43,463 nt of DNA from Gammaproteobacteria bacterium (GTDB lineage Bacteria > Pseudomonadota > Gammaproteobacteria > S144-34): assembly GCA_026989495.1 (NCBI GenBank), contig JALSJE010000128.1, positions 1 to 43,463 of the forward strand, written 5' to 3'. How positions within the stretch are numbered: position 1 is the first letter of the stretch; each line of letters begins with the position of its first letter. This document shows, one piece after another, positions 1 through 7,116 of the stretch. Both the position numbers and the translations under genes were made by a program. The notes below the pieces were generated by a model, which made no database searches, had not been told where the DNA came from, and saw only the letters and a program-made list of their open reading frames with translations.

Positions 1-102
1 GTTTGGGCCACGGCCCGCGTGCATGGCCGCGTGCTGGTCACGCGCAACGAGCGCGACTTCCCGGCCGGCTCGGACGGCGTGCTGATTCCCTACCGCCTCT
101 GA
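1..102 (+). CDS. C-terminal end of a PIN-domain (VapC-like) protein, partial
   Basis: Only the last 33 residues lie in the window; the reading frame is open from base 1 and stops with TGA at 100-102. The tail contains VLVTRNERDF followed by GVLIPYRL. A T-R-N-x-x-D-F segment near the C-terminus is typical of PIN-domain nucleases of the VapC type, where the Asp belongs to the acidic metal site. The active protein would be a metal-dependent RNase, usually the toxin of a toxin-antitoxin pair. The antitoxin would lie upstream, outside the window. The family call rests on this short tail only. Confidence 0.6.
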   Translation, partial: VWATARVHGRVLVTRNERDFPAGSDGVLIPYRL

Positions 103-410
103 CCGGAGACCCTCCCCCGTGGGCGCGCCTTCCAGGCGCGCCGCATCGGCCTACGTCCCCAATCCCGCAGGCGCGGCTGCCACCGCGGTTCTCCTGCTTT
201 TCCGTAGGTGCGGCTTCCAGCCGCGCCGGGGCCGGCTGGAAGCCGGCCCCACAGGGGTTGGGTGCCCGGGGCCGGCAGGATGCCGGCCCCACGGGGTAGG
301 GAATGCCTCTCCGCCTCCGCAGGCGCGGCATCCGGCCGCGCGGATATCCCCCGTCGCCGGGCGTGGCAGTGCGACGCCTCACGGGGCCTCGTCCTTCCCG
401 TGGCCAGGCG
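103..410. repeat. Intergenic array of REP-like palindromes
   Basis: This 308-nt gap has no credible gene and is filled with GC-rich palindromes. Clear units are 210-224 (GCGGC / loop TTCCA / GCCGC), 228-250 (9-bp arms GGGGCCGGC and GCCGGCCCC, loop TGGAA) and 268-290 (the same arms, loop AGGAT). Degenerate units lie near 121-142 and 321-342. Units 2 and 3 repeat with a 40-bp period, and units 1 and 2 have complementary loops (TTCCA, TGGAA), so they are inverted relative to each other. Related units occur at 11976-11992 and 32849-32893. This is REP/BIME-like intergenic repeat behaviour. No RAYT transposase is present in the window. Confidence 0.75.
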
Positions 411-1109
411 TCAGAGCAGGCGTATCCAGCGCGCGTAGAGGGCGTCGGCGACCCGCTGGAGGCCGGCCACGCGGGCGGGCAGGTCCTCGAGCATGGCCTC
501 GGCCGTCTGCACGGCACCGCCACCACGCGAGAGCTCGTCCGCGTAGCGGGCCACCCACTCGCGCACCAGCGCCTCGGTCATCTCCACGTGGCACTGGAGG
601 GCGAGGGCCGGTCCGATGGCGAAGGCCTGGCGGGCGCAGGCCTCGCTCTCGAGCAGGAGCTCGGCGCCGGGCGGCAGGGTGAAGGTCTCGCCGTGCCAGT
701 GGAAGGCGAGAAACTCCGCGGGCAGGACCTTCCCCCAGGGCGAGGTCTCGGCCCCGTTGGCGCGCCGCACCGGGTGCCAGCCGATCTCCTTGAGCGGATT
801 GGGCTCGACCACGCCCCCCAGGGCCCTGGCGATGAGCTGGCCGCCGAGGCAGTGGCCCAGCACCGGGATGCCGCGCTCGACCGCCTGGCGGATGAGCCGC
901 AGCTCCTGGGCGATCCAGGGCAGCGGGTCGTTGACGCTCATGGGCCCGCCCATGAAGACCAGGCCCGAGACGTCGTCGAGGGTGGGAGGCACTGCAGCGC
1001 CTTGGTCGATGGCGACCAGCTCCCAGGGCACGCCCTCGCGCTCGAGCACCTCGGCGAGATAGCCGGGCCCCTCGCAGTCGATATGGCGGAAGATGCGGAC
1101 AGGCTTCAT
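411..1109 (-). CDS. Class I glutamine amidotransferase (GATase1) family protein
   Basis: 232 residues from an ATG at 1109, preceded by AGGGGAG as a plausible ribosome binding site. A longer in-frame start at 1160 adds 17 residues unlike the family and was not chosen. The protein is a stand-alone GATase1 domain: G-H-C-L-G-G-Q carries the nucleophile Cys87, and C-H-V-E carries His174 and Glu176, completing the triad. Such proteins release ammonia from glutamine or, in relatives, hydrolyse gamma-glutamyl compounds. No synthetase partner is adjacent, so the acceptor is unknown. It is divergent from the protease gene that follows. Confidence 0.88.
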   Translation of the reverse strand: MKPVRIFRHIDCEGPGYLAEVLEREGVPWELVAIDQGAAVPPTLDDVSGLVFMGGPMSVNDPLPWIAQELRLIRQAVERGIPVLGHCLGGQLIARALGGVVEPNPLKEIGWHPVRRANGAETSPWGKVLPAEFLAFHWHGETFTLPPGAELLLESEACARQAFAIGPALALQCHVEMTEALVREWVARYADELSRGGGAVQTAEAMLEDLPARVAGLQRVADALYARWIRLL

Positions 1110-1258
1110 GGACGGGTGCGGCTCCCCTGCGGCGGCATGGGCCCGTAACCGTACCGGCAAAGGGGGTCGCCAGCAAGCCGCCGACGGGCTAGGGTGTACG
1201 TGTACGGTTTGCGGCGGAAGGTTCCTCCCTGGGGTTGCGGGAAGGTGCGGGGCGCGCG

Positions 1259-1912
1259 ATGAGGCGAAGGCGGAGGGCCTGGTGGCTGGCGCTGGCTCTG
1301 CTGACGGCCCTGCTGCCGGCGCAGGCGGCGCCGCGGGTGCGGGTGCTGGCGCTCTTCCCGGGGAAGGCGCTGGTGGAGGTGGACGGCCGGCGCCATGTGC
1401 TGCGCGCGGGCCAGACCTCGCCCGAGGGCGTGCGCCTGATCGAGGCGGACGCGCGGCGCGCCGTCCTCGAGGTGGGCGGCCGCCGGGCGAGCTACACGGT
1501 GGGCGGCGGGCCGGTGAGCGCGCGCTATGCGGCGCCGCGCGCGGTGGAGGTGCGCATTGCGCCGGATCGTGCCGGCATGTACCGGGTGCCGGGCACCATC
1601 AACGGCCAGCCCGTGGACTTCATGGTGGACACGGGCGCGACCTTCGTCTCTCTGAGCGGAGCGCAGGCGAAGGCCCTGGGCATCCTCTACCGCGCCGAGG
1701 GCGAGCCCGCGGCGGTGCGCACGGCCTCCGGCGTGGCGCGGGCCTGGCGGCTCAAGCTGGACGAGGTGCAGGTGGGCGGCATACGGCTCCGCCAGGTGGA
1801 CGCGGTGGTGCTGGAGGGGCCGGGCCCGGCCCACGTGCTGCTCGGCAACTCCTTCCTCGGCCGGCTCCACCTGGAGCGCGAGGGCCCGGTCCTGGTCCTG
1901 CGCCAGCGGTGA
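1259..1912 (+). CDS. Secreted retropepsin-like aspartic protease (clan AA, TIGR02281-type)
   Basis: 217 residues from ATG 1259; GGAAGG lies about 13 nt upstream. A TTG at 1235 would add eight residues before the signal peptide. The N-terminus (RRRRR, then a hydrophobic stretch ending A-Q-A-A near residue 23) is a signal peptide, so the protein probably acts in the periplasm. The C-terminal half is a single-lobe retropepsin domain with the catalytic V-D-T-G-A (Asp124) and the downstream L-L-G-N-S-F-L (residues 194-200). A single lobe implies an active dimer, as in retroviral proteases. Substrate is unknown. The region 1110-1258 between this gene and the divergent amidotransferase shows no strong promoter. 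Confidence 0.85.
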   Translation: MRRRRRAWWLALALLTALLPAQAAPRVRVLALFPGKALVEVDGRRHVLRAGQTSPEGVRLIEADARRAVLEVGGRRASYTVGGGPVSARYAAPRAVEVRIAPDRAGMYRVPGTINGQPVDFMVDTGATFVSLSGAQAKALGILYRAEGEPAAVRTASGVARAWRLKLDEVQVGGIRLRQVDAVVLEGPGPAHVLLGNSFLGRLHLEREGPVLVLRQR

Positions 1913-1934
1913 GGGGCGGATAGCCGGCGGCGTT

Positions 1935-2783
1935 CTACGTCCCGTCGCCCGCCCCGGTCAGCGGCGGGTCCTTCTCCTTGTCACGCATGACCATGGCGTA
2001 GGCCGAGTGATTGTGGATGGACTCGAAGTTCTCCGACTCCACCACGTAGGCCGCGATCCGGTCGTCGGCGTTCAGGCGCACGGCGATGTCGCGCACCATG
2101 TCCTCGACGAACTTGGGGTTGTCGTAGGCGCGCTCGGTGACGTACTTCTCGTCGGGGCGCTTGAGCAGGCCGTAGAGCTGGCAGGAGGCCTCGGCCTCGA
2201 CCAGCTCGATCAGCTCCTCGATCCAGATGAAGCCGCGCGTGCGCACGTTGACCGTCACGTGCGAGCGCTGGTTGTGCGCGCCCCGCTCCGAGATCTCCTT
2301 GGAGCAGGGGCACAGGCTCGTGACCGGCACCACCACCTTGATGTTCATCACGGGCTCGCCCGCGCGCATCTCACCGATGAGGGTGACCTCATAGTCCATG
2401 AGGCTCTCCACGCCCGAGACCGGCGCGCGCTTGTTGACGAAGTAGGGGAAGCTCATCTCGATGTGGCCGGCCTCGGCCTCGAGGACCTCCGTCATCTCGG
2501 CGAGCATGTCCTTGAAGGACTCGACGCTGATCTCGCGCTCGTGGCGGTTGAGGATCTCCACGAAGCGCGACATGTGCGTGCCCTTGAAGTTGTGGGGCAG
2601 GTTCACGTACATGTTGAAGGTGGCGATGGTGTGCTGCTCGCCCTCGGAGCGGTCCTTGACCCGCACCGGATGGCGGATGTCCTTGATGCCCACCTTGTTG
2701 ATCGGGATGCGCCGCGTGTCGGCGCTGGCCTGCACGTCGGCGATGGGCGTGACGGTGCCGGGGGCGGTCCTGGTCGCGGTCAT
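1935..2783 (-). CDS. folE2: GTP cyclohydrolase FolE2 (type IB)
   Basis: 282 residues; converts GTP to 7,8-dihydroneopterin triphosphate, the entry step to folate and to queuosine precursors. Family signatures visible are L-C-P-C-S-K (Cys158, Cys160), A-H-N-Q-R-S-H (His170, His175) and E-N-F-E-S-I-H-N-H (Glu254, His257, His259), which hold the active-site metal and substrate. Type IB enzymes use several divalent metals and are known to substitute for the zinc-dependent FolE under zinc limitation. The start ATG overlaps the queD stop by 4 nt (ATGA, 2780-2783), so the two are translationally coupled. No Zur-type operator was recognised upstream of queD. Confidence 0.95.
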   Translation of the reverse strand: MTATRTAPGTVTPIADVQASADTRRIPINKVGIKDIRHPVRVKDRSEGEQHTIATFNMYVNLPHNFKGTHMSRFVEILNRHEREISVESFKDMLAEMTEVLEAEAGHIEMSFPYFVNKRAPVSGVESLMDYEVTLIGEMRAGEPVMNIKVVVPVTSLCPCSKEISERGAHNQRSHVTVNVRTRGFIWIEELIELVEAEASCQLYGLLKRPDEKYVTERAYDNPKFVEDMVRDIAVRLNADDRIAAYVVESENFESIHNHSAYAMVMRDKEKDPPLTGAGDGT

Positions 2784-3169
2784 GGGGATCGGTCCTCGCT
2801 GTATCGCACGCAGGCGCGCTCGGTCTCCCAGATGGTCACGGCGCGCACGCGCACGCGCCCGTCGTCCAGCCGCCGCGCGAGCTCGCGGTAGATGTGCGCG
2901 GCGAGGTGCTCGGCCGTGGGGTTGACCCGGTCGAAGGGTGCGAGCTCGTTCAGGTTGCGGTGGTCGAGGCGGCCGGTCACCTCGCGGGCGGCGTCCTTGA
3001 TCACCTTGAAGTCCAGACCCATGCCGATCTCGTCGAGGGCGCTCGCCTCGACCTCCACCTCCACCTTCCAGTTGTGCCCGTGCAGGCGTGCGCAAGGACC
3101 CTCATAGCCGCGGAGCGCATGCGCGGCCGAGAAGTCCGTGACCACCTTCATGGTGTAGCGTGCTGCCAT
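2780..3169 (-). CDS. queD: 6-carboxytetrahydropterin synthase QueD (PTPS family)
   Basis: 129 residues, normal for QueD. It turns dihydroneopterin triphosphate, the product of the downstream FolE2, into 6-carboxytetrahydropterin on the way to preQ0 and queuosine. Zinc ligands are His17 (F-S-A-A-H), His30 and His32 (R-L-H-G-H-N-W). Cys26, Asp69-His70 and Glu115 (W-E-T-E) match the catalytic residues. The start at 3169 gives M-A-A-R-Y-T-M; Met7 (3151) is a possible alternative. It is first of a two-gene unit with folE2. queC and queE are not in the window, so a role in tetrahydropterin-like chemistry cannot be excluded. Confidence 0.92.
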   Translation of the reverse strand: MAARYTMKVVTDFSAAHALRGYEGPCARLHGHNWKVEVEVEASALDEIGMGLDFKVIKDAAREVTGRLDHRNLNELAPFDRVNPTAEHLAAHIYRELARRLDDGRVRVRAVTIWETERACVRYSEDRSP

Positions 3170-3193
3170 CGAAAACCTGAGTGAAACGCTAAG

Positions 3194-3199
3194 ATATTA
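3194..3199 (-). promoter_or_regulatory. Candidate -10 box for queD-folE2 (TAATAT)
   Basis: On the minus strand TAATAT lies 25 nt before the queD start and includes the TAA stop codon of dxs (3197-3199). No convincing -35 is visible. The predicted transcription start is about 18 nt before the queD ATG. Confidence 0.45.
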
Positions 3200-5083
3200 C
3201 CGGCCCACCGAGCGGCGTGCAATCGGGCCGCCCAGGCGCCGCAGGACCGCCATCCGGATGCCCTCGGCGTCGAGGCCGCACTCGGCGAGCTGCTCGGTGC
3301 GGGTGCCGTGGGCGACGAAGCGGTCGGGCAGGCCGAGCTGGAGCAGGGGGACCGTGAGCCCGTGCGCAGCCAGGCACTCGGCCACGGCGCTCCCGGCTCC
3401 GCCCGCCACCACGTTCTCCTCCACCGTGACCAGCAGGCGGTGCCCGCCCGCGAGCTCCAGCACCAGGTCCTCGTCCAGGGGCTTGACGAAGCGCATGTTG
3501 GCCACGGTGGCGTCCAGCGCCGCGCCCGCCTCCAGCGCCGCCGTGAGCGGGGCGCCGAAGGCGAGGATGGCCACCTCGCGTCCGCGCCGGCGCACCTCGC
3601 CCTTGCCCACGGGCAGGGGCTCGAGGCCCGGGGAGACGGTGGCGCCGGGGCCGGCGCCGCGGGGGTAGCGCACCGCCGCGGGGCCGTCGAGCCCGTAGCC
3701 CGTGGTGAGCATGCGGCGGCACTCGTCCTCGTCCGCGGGCGTCATCACCGTGAGGTTGGGCACGCAGCGGAGGAAGCTGAGGTCGAAGGCGCCCGCGTGC
3801 GTGGGCCCGTCCGGCCCCACCAGCCCCGCGCGGTCGATGGCGAACAGCACCGGCAGGTTCTGCAGCGCCACGTCGTGGATGAGCTGGTCGTAGGCGCGCT
3901 GCAGGAAGGTGGAGTAGATCGCCACCACCGGCCGCAGCCCCTCGCAGGCGAGACCGGCGGCGAGCGTGACGGCGTGCTGCTCGGCGATGCCCACGTCGTG
4001 GTAGCGCTCGGGGAAGCGCTCCGAGAAGGCCACCAGGCCGCTGCCCTCGCGCATGGCCGGGGTGATGGCGACGAGCCGCGGGTCGCGCGCGGCCATGTCG
4101 CACACCCAGTCCGAGAACACCCGGGTGTAGGTGGGGCCGGCGGGTGCGGGCGCGCGCGGCCGGCCGGTGGCGGGGTCGAAGGGGCCCACGCCGTGGTAGG
4201 TGCAGGGGTCGGCCTCGGCCGGCGCATAGCCCTTGCCCTTGCGCGTGATGACGTGCAGCAGGCGCGGGCCCGGGAGATCGCGCACGTTGCGCAGGGTGCG
4301 CACCAGGCCGGGCAGGTCGTGGCCGTCGAAGGGGCCGAAGTACTGGAAGCCGAGCTCCTCGAAGAGCGTGCCCGGCACCACCATGCCCTTCATGTGCTCC
4401 TCGGCGCGGCGCGCCAGCTCCTTCACGGGCGGCAGGTGCCCGAGCACGCGCTTGCCGCCCTCGCGCACCGTGGTGTAGAGCCGGCTCGAGAGCACGCGCG
4501 CGAAGTAGTTGGAGAGCGCCCCCACGTTGGGCGAGATGGACATCTCGTTGTCGTTGAGGACCACGAGCAGGTCGGCGTCGAGGTCGCCCGCGTGGTTCAG
4601 GGCCTCGAAGGCCATGCCGGCGGTCATGGCCCCGTCGCCGATCACGGCCACCACCCGGCGCCGCACGCCCGCGCGCGCCGACGCCACCGCCATGCCGAGC
4701 GCCGCGCTGATGGAGGTGCTGGAGTGGCCGGTGCCGAAGGCGTCGTAGGGGCTCTCCTCGCGCCGGGGGAAGCCGGCGATGCCGCCGCGCCGGCGGAGCG
4801 CCCGCATGGCCTCGCGCCGCCCCGTGAGGATCTTGTGGGGATAGCTCTGGTGGCCCACGTCCCACACGAGGCGGTCGTGGGGGGTGTCGAGGACGTAGTG
4901 CAGGGCGATGGCGAGCTCCACCGCGCCGAGGCCCGCCGCGAGATGCCCCCCCGTCTCGGCCACGCGCGCCACGATCTCGCCCCTGAGCTCCTCGGCCAGC
5001 GCCGGCAGCTCCTCGGGCGCGAGGCGGCGCAGATCCTCGGGCGACCGGATGCGGTCGAGCAGCGGCGTGGCGGATTCGCTCAT
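3197..5083 (-). CDS. dxs: 1-deoxy-D-xylulose-5-phosphate synthase
   Basis: 628 residues, full family length. It condenses pyruvate and glyceraldehyde 3-phosphate to DXP, the first step of the MEP isoprenoid pathway and a precursor for thiamine and pyridoxal phosphate. Visible signatures are G-H-Q-S-Y-P-H-K, the thiamine diphosphate motif [16 protein letters not shown], and [15 protein letters not shown] in the pyrimidine-binding domain. It lies downstream of ispA with a 66-nt gap that carries a TATAAT box (5111-5116), so it may be expressed both from the xseB-ispA operon and alone. Confidence 0.97.
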   Translation of the reverse strand: MSESATPLLDRIRSPEDLRRLAPEELPALAEELRGEIVARVAETGGHLAAGLGAVELAIALHYVLDTPHDRLVWDVGHQSYPHKILTGRREAMRALRRRGGIAGFPRREESPYDAFGTGHSSTSISAALGMAVASARAGVRRRVVAVIGDGAMTAGMAFEALNHAGDLDADLLVVLNDNEMSISPNVGALSNYFARVLSSRLYTTVREGGKRVLGHLPPVKELARRAEEHMKGMVVPGTLFEELGFQYFGPFDGHDLPGLVRTLRNVRDLPGPRLLHVITRKGKGYAPAEADPCTYHGVGPFDPATGRPRAPAPAGPTYTRVFSDWVCDMAARDPRLVAITPAMREGSGLVAFSERFPERYHDVGIAEQHAVTLAAGLACEGLRPVVAIYSTFLQRAYDQLIHDVALQNLPVLFAIDRAGLVGPDGPTHAGAFDLSFLRCVPNLTVMTPADEDECRRMLTTGYGLDGPAAVRYPRGAGPGATVSPGLEPLPVGKGEVRRRGREVAILAFGAPLTAALEAGAALDATVANMRFVKPLDEDLVLELAGGHRLLVTVEENVVAGGAGSAVAECLAAHGLTVPLLQLGLPDRFVAHGTRTEQLAECGLDAEGIRMAVLRRLGGPIARRSVGR

Positions 5084-5110
5084 GGGGGTGGGGTCGGCCT
5101 TGGGTGGGCC

Positions 5111-5116
5111 ATTATA
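5111..5116 (-). promoter_or_regulatory. Candidate internal -10 box for dxs (TATAAT)
   Basis: A perfect TATAAT on the minus strand lies in the ispA-dxs gap, the only AT-rich patch there, about 28 nt before the dxs ATG. No TTGACA-like -35 is seen, so activity is not certain. Confidence 0.5.
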
Positions 5117-5149
5117 CCCCCGAGGCCCGGGCGCCCCGGCCGGCGTGCT

Positions 5150-6049
5150 TCAGGCGCGCCGGTAGGCCATGCGCAGCGCGAGCCCGCGCAGGGCCTCGGC
5201 GGCGGGGCCGAGGGGGGCGAGGGTGGCAAGGGCCTCGCTCACCAGCTCCTCCAGCCGCTCACGCGCGGCGTCCAGCCCCACCGCGGCAGGGTAGGTGGCC
5301 TTTTCCCGGGCCGCGTCCTGGCCGCTCGCCTTGCCCGTCTCCTCCGGACGGCCCTCCACGTCGAGCAGGTCGTCGCGGATCTGGAAGGCGAGCCCCACCA
5401 CCTTGGCGAAATGGTCGAGGCGGTCGAGCAGCGCCTGCGGCGCGGCCCCTGCCGCCAGCGCCCCCAGCATCACGCTCGCGCGGATGAGGGCGCCGGTCTT
5501 GTGGATGTGGATGTCCTCGACCTGGGCGGCGTCCAGCCGCCGGCCGGCGGCGAGCAGGTCCAGGGCCTGCCCGCCCGCCATCCCGCGGGAGCCTGCGGCG
5601 CGGGCGAGCAGCGCCACCATGCGCAGGCGCACGGGCGGTGCCGGGGCCGGCGCCGCGGCCAGCGCCTGGAAGGCCAGCGCCTGGAGGGCGTCGCCCGCCA
5701 GGATCGCCATCGCCTCGCCGAAGGCGCGGTGGCAGGTGGGCCGCCCTCGGCGCAGGTCGTCGTCATCCATGGCCGGCAGGTCGTCATGCACCAGGGAGTA
5801 GGCATGGATCAGCTCCACCGCGCAGGCCGGCGCATCGAGGGCCTCGGGCGCGGCGCCCGCCAGCTCGCCCGCGGCGTACACCAGGGCCGGACGCAGCCGC
5901 TTGCCCCCGCCCAGCACCGCATAGCGCATGGCCTCGTGCAGGCGCGCGGGATGGAGCCGGGCGGAAGGCAGGAGCGCCTCCAGCGCGGCCTCCACCCGGC
6001 TGCGGTACTCGGCCAGCCGGGCGTCGAGGCCCGCGCCCGGCTCAGGCAT
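5150..6049 (-). CDS. ispA: Farnesyl diphosphate synthase (geranyltranstransferase)
   Basis: 299 residues, normal for bacterial IspA. It adds isopentenyl diphosphate to dimethylallyl and geranyl diphosphate to make farnesyl diphosphate for quinones, undecaprenyl phosphate and hopanoids. The first aspartate-rich motif is [11 protein letters not shown] (from Asp89) and the second is R-D-D-L-L-D (Asp226, Asp227, Asp230); G-G-G-K-R-L-R-P (from residue 47) binds IPP. Its start overlaps the end of xseB by 8 nt, and dxs follows: the usual gammaproteobacterial xseB-ispA-dxs order. Confidence 0.96.
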   Translation of the reverse strand: MPEPGAGLDARLAEYRSRVEAALEALLPSARLHPARLHEAMRYAVLGGGKRLRPALVYAAGELAGAAPEALDAPACAVELIHAYSLVHDDLPAMDDDDLRRGRPTCHRAFGEAMAILAGDALQALAFQALAAAPAPAPPVRLRMVALLARAAGSRGMAGGQALDLLAAGRRLDAAQVEDIHIHKTGALIRASVMLGALAAGAAPQALLDRLDHFAKVVGLAFQIRDDLLDVEGRPEETGKASGQDAAREKATYPAAVGLDAARERLEELVSEALATLAPLGPAAEALRGLALRMAYRRA

Positions 6050-6299
6050 CGTCGCCTTCCCGGAAGGGGCGGGGCGTGTCCTCGCCCTCGAGCAGGATCT
6101 GGACCTTCTGCTCGGCCTCGCGCAGGGCCTGCTGGCAGGCGCGCGTGAGCGCGATGCCGCGCTCGAAGCAGCGCAGCGACTCCTCCAGGGTGAGGTCGCC
6201 GCCCTCCAGCTTCTCGACCAGGGACTCGAGCTCGGCCAGCGCCCGCTCGAAGTCGGGGAGCGCGCCGGCGCCGGAGCCTTCTGTGGGCGCTTCGCTCAC
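6042..6299 (-). CDS. xseB: Exodeoxyribonuclease VII small subunit
   Basis: 85 residues from a GTG start at 6299. It is the small subunit of the single-strand-specific exonuclease VII, which has a large subunit XseA encoded elsewhere. The family pattern F-E-x-A-L-x-x-L-E-x-x-V-x-x-L-E-G-G-D-L-x-L-E-E-S-L is plain at residues 18-43, followed by a helix with F-E-R-G. It heads the xseB-ispA-dxs operon. The last codons overlap ispA, so the two are probably translationally coupled. Confidence 0.94.
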   Translation of the reverse strand: MSEAPTEGSGAGALPDFERALAELESLVEKLEGGDLTLEESLRCFERGIALTRACQQALREAEQKVQILLEGEDTPRPFREGDDA

Positions 6300-6391
6300 G
6301 GTGTGGCCGCCTGTGGATGCCTTGAAAGGGGGGTGGGCGGCACCTACGTTACTGGAGCGCCGCCCGGGGGGTCAACGCGGCGGCGCTCGAT

Positions 6392-6421
6392 TTGACAGGC
6401 GGCGGCGGTCGCCGCTAGACT
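6392..6421 (+). promoter_or_regulatory. Sigma70-type promoter of the rubrerythrin operon
   Basis: TTGACA (6392-6397) is a perfect -35, followed by an 18-bp spacer and TAGACT (6416-6421, four of six matches). The expected transcription start near 6428 abuts the palindrome at 6431-6449. This is the best-formed promoter in the window. Confidence 0.7.
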
Positions 6422-6430
6422 GACGCCATG

Positions 6431-6449
6431 ATTTAGACATAGTCTAAAT
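6431..6449 (+). promoter_or_regulatory. Perfect palindromic operator at the rubrerythrin transcription start
   Basis: ATTTAGACATAGTCTAAAT: 8-bp arms ATTTAGAC and GTCTAAAT around ATA. It is an AT-rich island in GC-rich DNA, immediately downstream of the -10, which suits a repressor. Arm length, spacing and composition resemble sites of the Fur/PerR/Irr superfamily, which often control rubrerythrins, but the exact sequence is not a standard Fur box. Regulator identity is inference. Confidence 0.65.
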
Positions 6450-6507
6450 CTGGAGGCCGGGCATGGGGCCCGGCCGCGACGTTCGGCGACAACGGAGGAG
6501 GAAGACC

Positions 6508-6930
6508 ATGCCCTCGCTGAAAGGCACCAAGACCGAGGAGAACCTGAAGGCCGCGTTCGCGGGCGAGTCCCAGGCGAACCGGCGCTACCTCTACTTCGCC
6601 GCCAAGGCGGACGTCGAGGGCTACAACGATGTGGCGGCCGTCTTCCGCTCCACCGCGGAGGGTGAGACCGGCCACGCCCACGGCCACCTCGAGTACCTCG
6701 AGGAGGTGGGCGATCCGGCGACGGGCCTGCCCATCGGCTCCACGCGGGACAACCTGAAGGCGGCCATCGCCGGCGAGACCTACGAGTACACCGACATGTA
6801 CCCCGGCATGGCCAAGACGGCCCGCGAGGAGGGCTTCGACGAGATCGCGGACTGGTTCGAGACGCTGGCCAAGGCCGAGCGCTCGCACGCCAACCGCTTC
6901 CAGAAGGCCCTCGACAGCCTCGAGGACTGA
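6508..6930 (+). CDS. Rubrerythrin-type diiron protein lacking the rubredoxin domain
   Basis: 140 residues from ATG 6508 with a strong GGAGGAGG upstream; a longer frame from 6463 has no such site. It is a ferritin-like four-helix protein. Diiron ligands by pattern are Glu20 (A-G-E-S-Q-A-N), Glu53 and His56 (G-E-T-G-H), Glu90/Glu93 (G-E-T-Y-E-Y) and Glu124 and His127 (A-E-R-S-H). The C-terminal rubredoxin (FeS4) domain of classical rubrerythrin is absent, so electrons for peroxide reduction must come from another protein. The next gene, a two-cluster Fe-S protein, is the natural candidate (inference). Confidence 0.93.
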   Translation: MPSLKGTKTEENLKAAFAGESQANRRYLYFAAKADVEGYNDVAAVFRSTAEGETGHAHGHLEYLEEVGDPATGLPIGSTRDNLKAAIAGETYEYTDMYPGMAKTAREEGFDEIADWFETLAKAERSHANRFQKALDSLED

Positions 6931-7080
6931 GCCGGAAGGATCCGGCGCCATCCCCCGCGGACGCGGGGGCGGCGGGCAGGCGCCGGCGCCTGCCCGGGGG
7001 CGGTCCCGCACGGGCCGCTCGCGGACAGGCGCCGTGCCCGGTTTCGCGACCCTGCATATCCCGGCCGGAGCGGTCCGGCC
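6931..7080 (+). other. Series of strong hairpins between rubrerythrin and the Fe-S gene
   Basis: The 186-nt spacer holds four perfect inverted repeats: 6931-6946 (GCCGGA, loop AGGA, TCCGGC), 6952-6969 (CCCCCGCG, GA, CGCGGGGG), 6974-6995 (a perfect 22-bp palindrome, half-site GGGCAGGCGCC) and 7063-7080 (GGCCGGA, loop GCGG, TCCGGCC). None is followed by a T-run, so they are not standard intrinsic terminators. They may set different mRNA levels for the two genes by stabilising ends or slowing decay, or may be part of a repeat. Confidence 0.7.
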
Positions 7081-7116
7081 GTTCGACGGCATCGCACAGG
7101 ATCGGAAGGCACACCC

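Noticed and set aside
203-342. Possible CRISPR-like array
   Set aside because: Units are palindromes of variable length in alternating orientation, without constant spacers, and there are no cas genes.
1148-1208. Inverted repeat ACCGTAC ... GTACGGT between the amidotransferase and protease genes
   Set aside because: Only 7 bp with a gap of about 47 nt and no link to a promoter; likely chance.
3308-6148. A 946-codon open frame on the plus strand opposite dxs and ispA
   Set aside because: Same reason: an antisense shadow of dxs and ispA with no recognisable domain or start signal.
6431-6449. Canonical Fur box
   Set aside because: The sequence does not match GATAATGATAATCATTATC well; only the general size and AT-rich palindromic form agree.
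6952-6995. Rho-independent terminator after rubrerythrin
   Set aside because: The hairpins are strong but no T-run follows any of them, so they are reported as structured spacer instead.
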